NCBI GenBank assembly: GCA_964627035.1
Contig: CAZVKN010000004.1
Location: forward strand, 76,359 to 140,358
Direction: 5' to 3'
Length of the DNA stretch: 64,000 bases
Origin: CAZVKN01 sp964627035
GTDB lineage: Bacteria > Electryoneota > AABM5-125-24 > Hatepunaeales > Hatepunaeaceae
In this document: in pieces, positions 60,948 through 64,000 of the stretch
Position numbering within the stretch: the stretch's first letter is position 1
Layout: each line of letters starts with the position of its first letter
Made by a program: the position numbers and the translations under genes
Notes under the pieces: model-generated
The model's input: the letters and a program-made list of their open reading frames with translations, nothing else
What the model was told of the DNA's origin: nothing
Database searches by the model: none

Positions 60948-61454
60948 TCACCATTTTCTGTACTTATTTGATAGCATTAATTCTTCTATTTTCTGCCGGA
61001 TCATCTGTATGTCTTCCTTTGTTAGACAGTCAAATTTATCATAAAAACCGGAATCTGGTAAAGGCAGATACAATGAGTGTCTATGTTTTTGATTCTTAGA
61101 TGAGAGTGCTCTTCCATATAAATGTAAATGAAGATATGAATCATTTCTCTGTAATACCCAATTGCCATTTTCTTGAAAATTAATTCGAACAATATCTATC
61201 CCCTGAGAACGCAAAACGTCCATCATCGCTTCACCTGTGATCATTGATAATTTCATCAGTTCTATAGCTAAGTGTGGTGGTAAATCTGTTCTACAAGAAA
61301 ATTTTATTTTTGGAGTTATTAATATATGACCGCCGTCATATCTATCAATGTGCGGTATCTCAAGTGTCTCAATCCAAAATTTATCTGTTTCAATTATTAC
61401 TGTTGAAATACCGAACGGGCTTTTACGTTTCATCATTATGCACTCCTTATCCAC
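60948..61454 (-). CDS. Divergent HIT-domain protein
   Basis: A 168-aa protein whose pattern fits the histidine triad: IPHIDRYDGGHILITPK in the middle and LHLHLYGR (about 117-124) as the triad, though the third His is replaced by Tyr. Enzymatic activity may therefore be altered. ATG at 61454 or internal Met 7/8 (61436, 61433); the gene overlaps the end of the membrane-protein gene by 8 nt. AT-rich like its neighbours, unlike the rest of the window; likely acquired. Confidence 0.65.
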   Translation of the reverse strand: MDKECIMMKRKSPFGISTVIIETDKFWIETLEIPHIDRYDGGHILITPKIKFSCRTDLPPHLAIELMKLSMITGEAMMDVLRSQGIDIVRINFQENGNWVLQRNDSYLHLHLYGRALSSKNQKHRHSLYLPLPDSGFYDKFDCLTKEDIQMIRQKIEELMLSNKYRKW

Positions 61455-62424
61455 CCAATTTAGTTGTAAGCCAATCGTCTAAATTTTTGGGCATTTCTTC
61501 GGTCCGAACAGTTTCACGTATTAATGTAATGTCATAAAGCTCTTTTATATTGATACCGTTAATATCCTCTGCACTTGACCATATGTACTCAAAATGCTTG
61601 ACGTATTCCCTATAAGCGCAATCAGATGTCCTAGTATCGTTCACAACATAATACGGGCTTGCCCCTCCCAGTGATGTAGAAATAATCGGTGTGACAACTG
61701 CAGTATTCTTATCAATGATCATCGAAAGAGTCGGTATGTCATCATAGATTCTCACTTCATACCTAGACCTATGAATTCCCTCTGCATTTAGCTGCTTAGA
61801 AGTATCTAATGTTTCTAAGAATATCGACCACACGCGTCTGATGAATTCATTTGGTGTTTTGTATGCACTAGCTTCTGCTCTTCTCGAAGCCATTATGGAC
61901 CATGGATTAATTATCAAGACTTTTAAGAAAAACGATGGATTATCAGTAAGTTTTCTAAGAAGCAAAGGAGTATTTGAAGGAGATAAGATATCATTAGCAC
62001 TAAAACCAATAATCCTAAGAAAATCAGATGATTCTTTCCATATGGATGTAAAATTTAACGCAGTTCGGTCTCGATCAAAGCGAATAAAACCAGAATTACT
62101 ATTCTGCTCTATTGGAAGTGATTTTATTACTCTTTCAGAGATGAAATCTACTATATCAAGCCGAAGATAAATCTCGAATAATAGTGATACTGTAGATGAA
62201 GTTAAAAATGTTATCCCGAAGGCTGCGAGTACACCCTTCCAGGATGTGTCTGCTAAGTAAGGATTTAGTATTATCTCCAACAGGATAAAAACAGTACCAA
62301 TCAAAGCGAGTATGATAACAAGATAAAAAGTTTTAAAACTGACGATACTTTTTACATCATTCCATGAAAGTTTATTATCACGATGTGAAGTATCAATCAT
62401 TGTAGTTTTTAAGTACTCTCTCAT
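61447..62424 (-). CDS. Two-TM protein with phospholipase D-like C-terminal region
   Basis: A 325-aa protein. Two hydrophobic helices (about 33-55 and 62-84) are followed by a cytoplasmic domain: an alpha/beta pattern with RIIGFSANDILS, FFLKVLIINPWS, RYEVRIYDDIPTLSMIIDKN and ISTSLGGASPYYV. The spacing recalls the inactive PLD-like sensing domains of bacterial effector or regulatory proteins, but no HKD motif is present, so this is inference. It overlaps the upstream methyltransferase gene by 32 nt and the HIT gene by 8 nt, so all are co-translated. Confidence 0.6.
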   Translation of the reverse strand: MREYLKTTMIDTSHRDNKLSWNDVKSIVSFKTFYLVIILALIGTVFILLEIILNPYLADTSWKGVLAAFGITFLTSSTVSLLFEIYLRLDIVDFISERVIKSLPIEQNSNSGFIRFDRDRTALNFTSIWKESSDFLRIIGFSANDILSPSNTPLLLRKLTDNPSFFLKVLIINPWSIMASRRAEASAYKTPNEFIRRVWSIFLETLDTSKQLNAEGIHRSRYEVRIYDDIPTLSMIIDKNTAVVTPIISTSLGGASPYYVVNDTRTSDCAYREYVKHFEYIWSSAEDINGINIKELYDITLIRETVRTEEMPKNLDDWLTTKLGG

Positions 62425-63166
62425 TATGTTTCCCTTCTAATAGATTGAATTTTGCTAGATATACTTTTCTCGTATATTTAATAATATTTCCATCTAATTT
62501 CATTCTCAAATTGCTCTTAATATCTGGGTCCATGTCTGCAAAATAATCTTTAACTGCTTTTTGTTTCATTAATGGAACATTATTTTTAAGGAAAAATGAT
62601 GTCCAAGAATACGTACAATCTAAAAAATAGAACTGCTCTTCACTCAATTGAAATTTGTTCTTTTCTGCAATGCATTTTATCTCACCTCGACTTACTCTCC
62701 GTCGACCTTTTATACCTCTTAATCTCTTCCAATAATCGTAGATGTACTCAGGTACACTGTCGTAATCTATTATTTGAATTATATGTAATAGTCCCTGGTC
62801 ATTGAGGACTCTACTAATCTCACAAAACAACTTTTCCAAGTCGCAATAATGAATAATTTGTCTGCAGATTATCACATCAAGTGCGTAATCTTTAATCGGC
62901 ATAAGAAGAATATCAGAATTAATTTTGATGAGAGAATGATCGTCACATCGGTTTAGCATATTTATAGCGATATCCAATGCTAACTTATTTTTTGCATTAA
63001 TCTTTTTAATTAATTGACAATCTCCTGCCCCTAATTCAGCTACAATTTCATTTTCAAGTTTACCAATCATATGAATTGAAAGATCAATAAGATTTTCATC
63101 AGATGCCCAATTTGCTAAGTTAATATAACTATCAGCATTGTTGTTAAAATAGTCTTTAGCTTGCAT
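62393..63166 (-). CDS. SAM-dependent methyltransferase (class I)
   Basis: A 257-aa enzyme. Motif I is EIVAELGAGDCQLI (about 41-53), the acidic residue is in LALDIAINML, then DVIICRQIIHYC and LCEISRVLNDQGLLHI-like (ISRVLNDQGLLHI). The N-terminus AKDYFNNNADSY resembles UbiE-type enzymes. Substrate unknown. AT-rich, 14 nt downstream of the edge gene. Confidence 0.85.
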   Translation of the reverse strand: MQAKDYFNNNADSYINLANWASDENLIDLSIHMIGKLENEIVAELGAGDCQLIKKINAKNKLALDIAINMLNRCDDHSLIKINSDILLMPIKDYALDVIICRQIIHYCDLEKLFCEISRVLNDQGLLHIIQIIDYDSVPEYIYDYWKRLRGIKGRRRVSRGEIKCIAEKNKFQLSEEQFYFLDCTYSWTSFFLKNNVPLMKQKAVKDYFADMDPDIKSNLRMKLDGNIIKYTRKVYLAKFNLLEGKHNERVLKNYND

Positions 63167-63180
63167 TATTATATATATAT

Positions 63181-63828
63181 CTACAATTTGAACTCATATC
63201 GTGGTTGAAGTGTATGACGAATTGAATAAAGATTATGAAAGTTTTCATTCCTAATAGAATTTGATGTGTTATACCCGTTCATTATATGTTCTACACTATC
63301 ATAATTACTTATTGTTGAACCAAATTTTAACGTAATAACATGTGTATCCTCGTTGTAATCTAAATCATCAAAAGGATTGATCCTGTTTCCCGAACCATGT
63401 GGGATTATATTTATTTGATCGCCATTTAGTGAGATAAAACCTGTAGGGTTAACTAGATATGCTTTTCTGCGTGGTCCACATGTAATCGGAAGTAGAGTAG
63501 TATTTTGTCTTGATTCGCCTAGGACTGGGCTATAACATCCTAATTGTACTGTGTTCATATCGCGAAATGTTAAATGGTTTTCATTTGAAATCAAGTCGTG
63601 GTCAGGTAATATACGTGTCATAATATACTGACGTTTTAATTTCGAGTAATTGTCATATAGTTTAACCGCAGAATAAAACTTGATGGCATCATTCCCCGCT
63701 AAATAGACTATTTGACCGAATTCTGTAAATGCAGTTTTAATTTTCGTTTTAAGAATCTTACTCCTTGTATAATAGATGCCCATTCCTAACGGATTGTCTT
63801 CTTTTACTTCAGGTAAAGAGCAATGCAA
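63181..63828 (-). CDS. Unknown protein near window edge, 5' end uncertain
   Basis: A 215-aa ORF from a TTG at 63828. In the same frame the sequence stays open upstream to an in-frame TGA at 63961-63963 and reads protein-like, without an ATG, GTG or TTG. An ATG at 63980 lies in another frame and runs into a stop after about 20 codons, which suggests a frameshift or an unresolved start. The coding part has TRSKILKTKIKTAF and ITCGPRRKAYLVNP; I do not recognise a family. First gene of the minus-strand AT-rich block. Confidence 0.5.
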   Translation of the reverse strand: MHCSLPEVKEDNPLGMGIYYTRSKILKTKIKTAFTEFGQIVYLAGNDAIKFYSAVKLYDNYSKLKRQYIMTRILPDHDLISNENHLTFRDMNTVQLGCYSPVLGESRQNTTLLPITCGPRRKAYLVNPTGFISLNGDQINIIPHGSGNRINPFDDLDYNEDTHVITLKFGSTISNYDSVEHIMNGYNTSNSIRNENFHNLYSIRHTLQPRYEFKL

Positions 63829-64000
63829 TATGGCGTATTCATTTTCAGATTTATCTGAATATATATTTAAAAAGTGATTTTTACGATTAATATCCCATTT
63901 TATCTTTAGATCGTCTAAGTAGTGTGATTCATTCGAAAATTCGCGTATTCTAGTGTCATGTCAATCTTGTAAAGTCGCATAATATTTATTATATTATCTT

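Noticed and set aside
60884..61099. 71-aa plus-strand ORF opposite the divergent HIT gene
   Set aside because: Overlaps the HIT coding region on the other strand, lacks a domain and has no convincing start signal.
61447..62424. Active phospholipase D assignment
   Set aside because: No HKD motif; only a general alpha/beta resemblance is visible.

Overview
The window is a gene-dense bacterial chromosome fragment of moderate GC, roughly mid-40s percent by eye. Several features point to an uncultured lineage of the FCB superphylum (relatives of Bacteroidetes, Chlorobi, Calditrichota, Zixibacteria and KSB1): three large secreted proteins ending in the same C-terminal sorting/FlgD-like domain (PNPxN ... 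GxYFxR ... K-V-x-L-K), a gingipain-like C25 peptidase, a tricorn protease, a dimeric-type glycyl-tRNA synthetase, frequent TTG starts, and intergenic spaces full of hairpin repeats. No rRNA or phylum-specific marker is present, so the phylum is an inference.

Layout. 1-8.2 kb: a partial TPR protein, a membrane glycosyltransferase, glycogen phosphorylase, a DUF3467-like protein, an EF-G paralogue, a HIT hydrolase and a macrodomain protein. 8.3-11.7 kb: a pseudopilin-like protein, a GspL/PilM-like protein and RsmD. 11.8-32.9 kb: secreted and housekeeping genes, including an FnIII lipoprotein, a YwiC-like membrane protein, the C25 peptidase, tricorn protease, a nitrilase-family hydrolase, carbonic anhydrase, two outer-membrane beta-barrel candidates, GlyRS, alanine racemase, an M14 carboxypeptidase and a beta-helix protein. 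33.0-40.4 kb: a tight four-gene operon of PrkA-like AAA+ protein, YhbH/YeaH (DUF444), SpoVR and a second, divergent PrkA-like AAA+ protein. 40.7-47.8 kb (minus): RecG, a DUF4139-like secreted protein, a receiver-only regulator, an HD-GYP protein and an ExeA-type AAA ATPase. 48.2-56.1 kb: transaldolase, HtrA, then purB, purC, psd, pssA, purS, purQ, tatC and tatA, combining purine synthesis, phosphatidylethanolamine synthesis and Tat export. 56.3-60.8 kb: tRNA-Asp, a methyltransferase, a collagen-like lipoprotein, tRNA-Sec with its own promoter and terminator, a TPR protein, RNase HII and a YraN family protein. 60.9-64 kb (minus): a distinctly AT-rich accessory block with a HIT protein, a two-TM protein, a methyltransferase and an unknown edge gene.

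The most noteworthy items are the dual-PrkA/YhbH/SpoVR operon; the tRNA-Sec gene, which implies selenocysteine decoding although no selenoprotein, selA or selB is visible here; and the intergenic hairpin families. In those families the loop is conserved (CGCCGC or TTCA, in both orientations) while the stem changes with compensation, and elements sit nested inside one another. One palindromic repeat appears to have been recruited into the N-terminal coding region of the tricorn protease.
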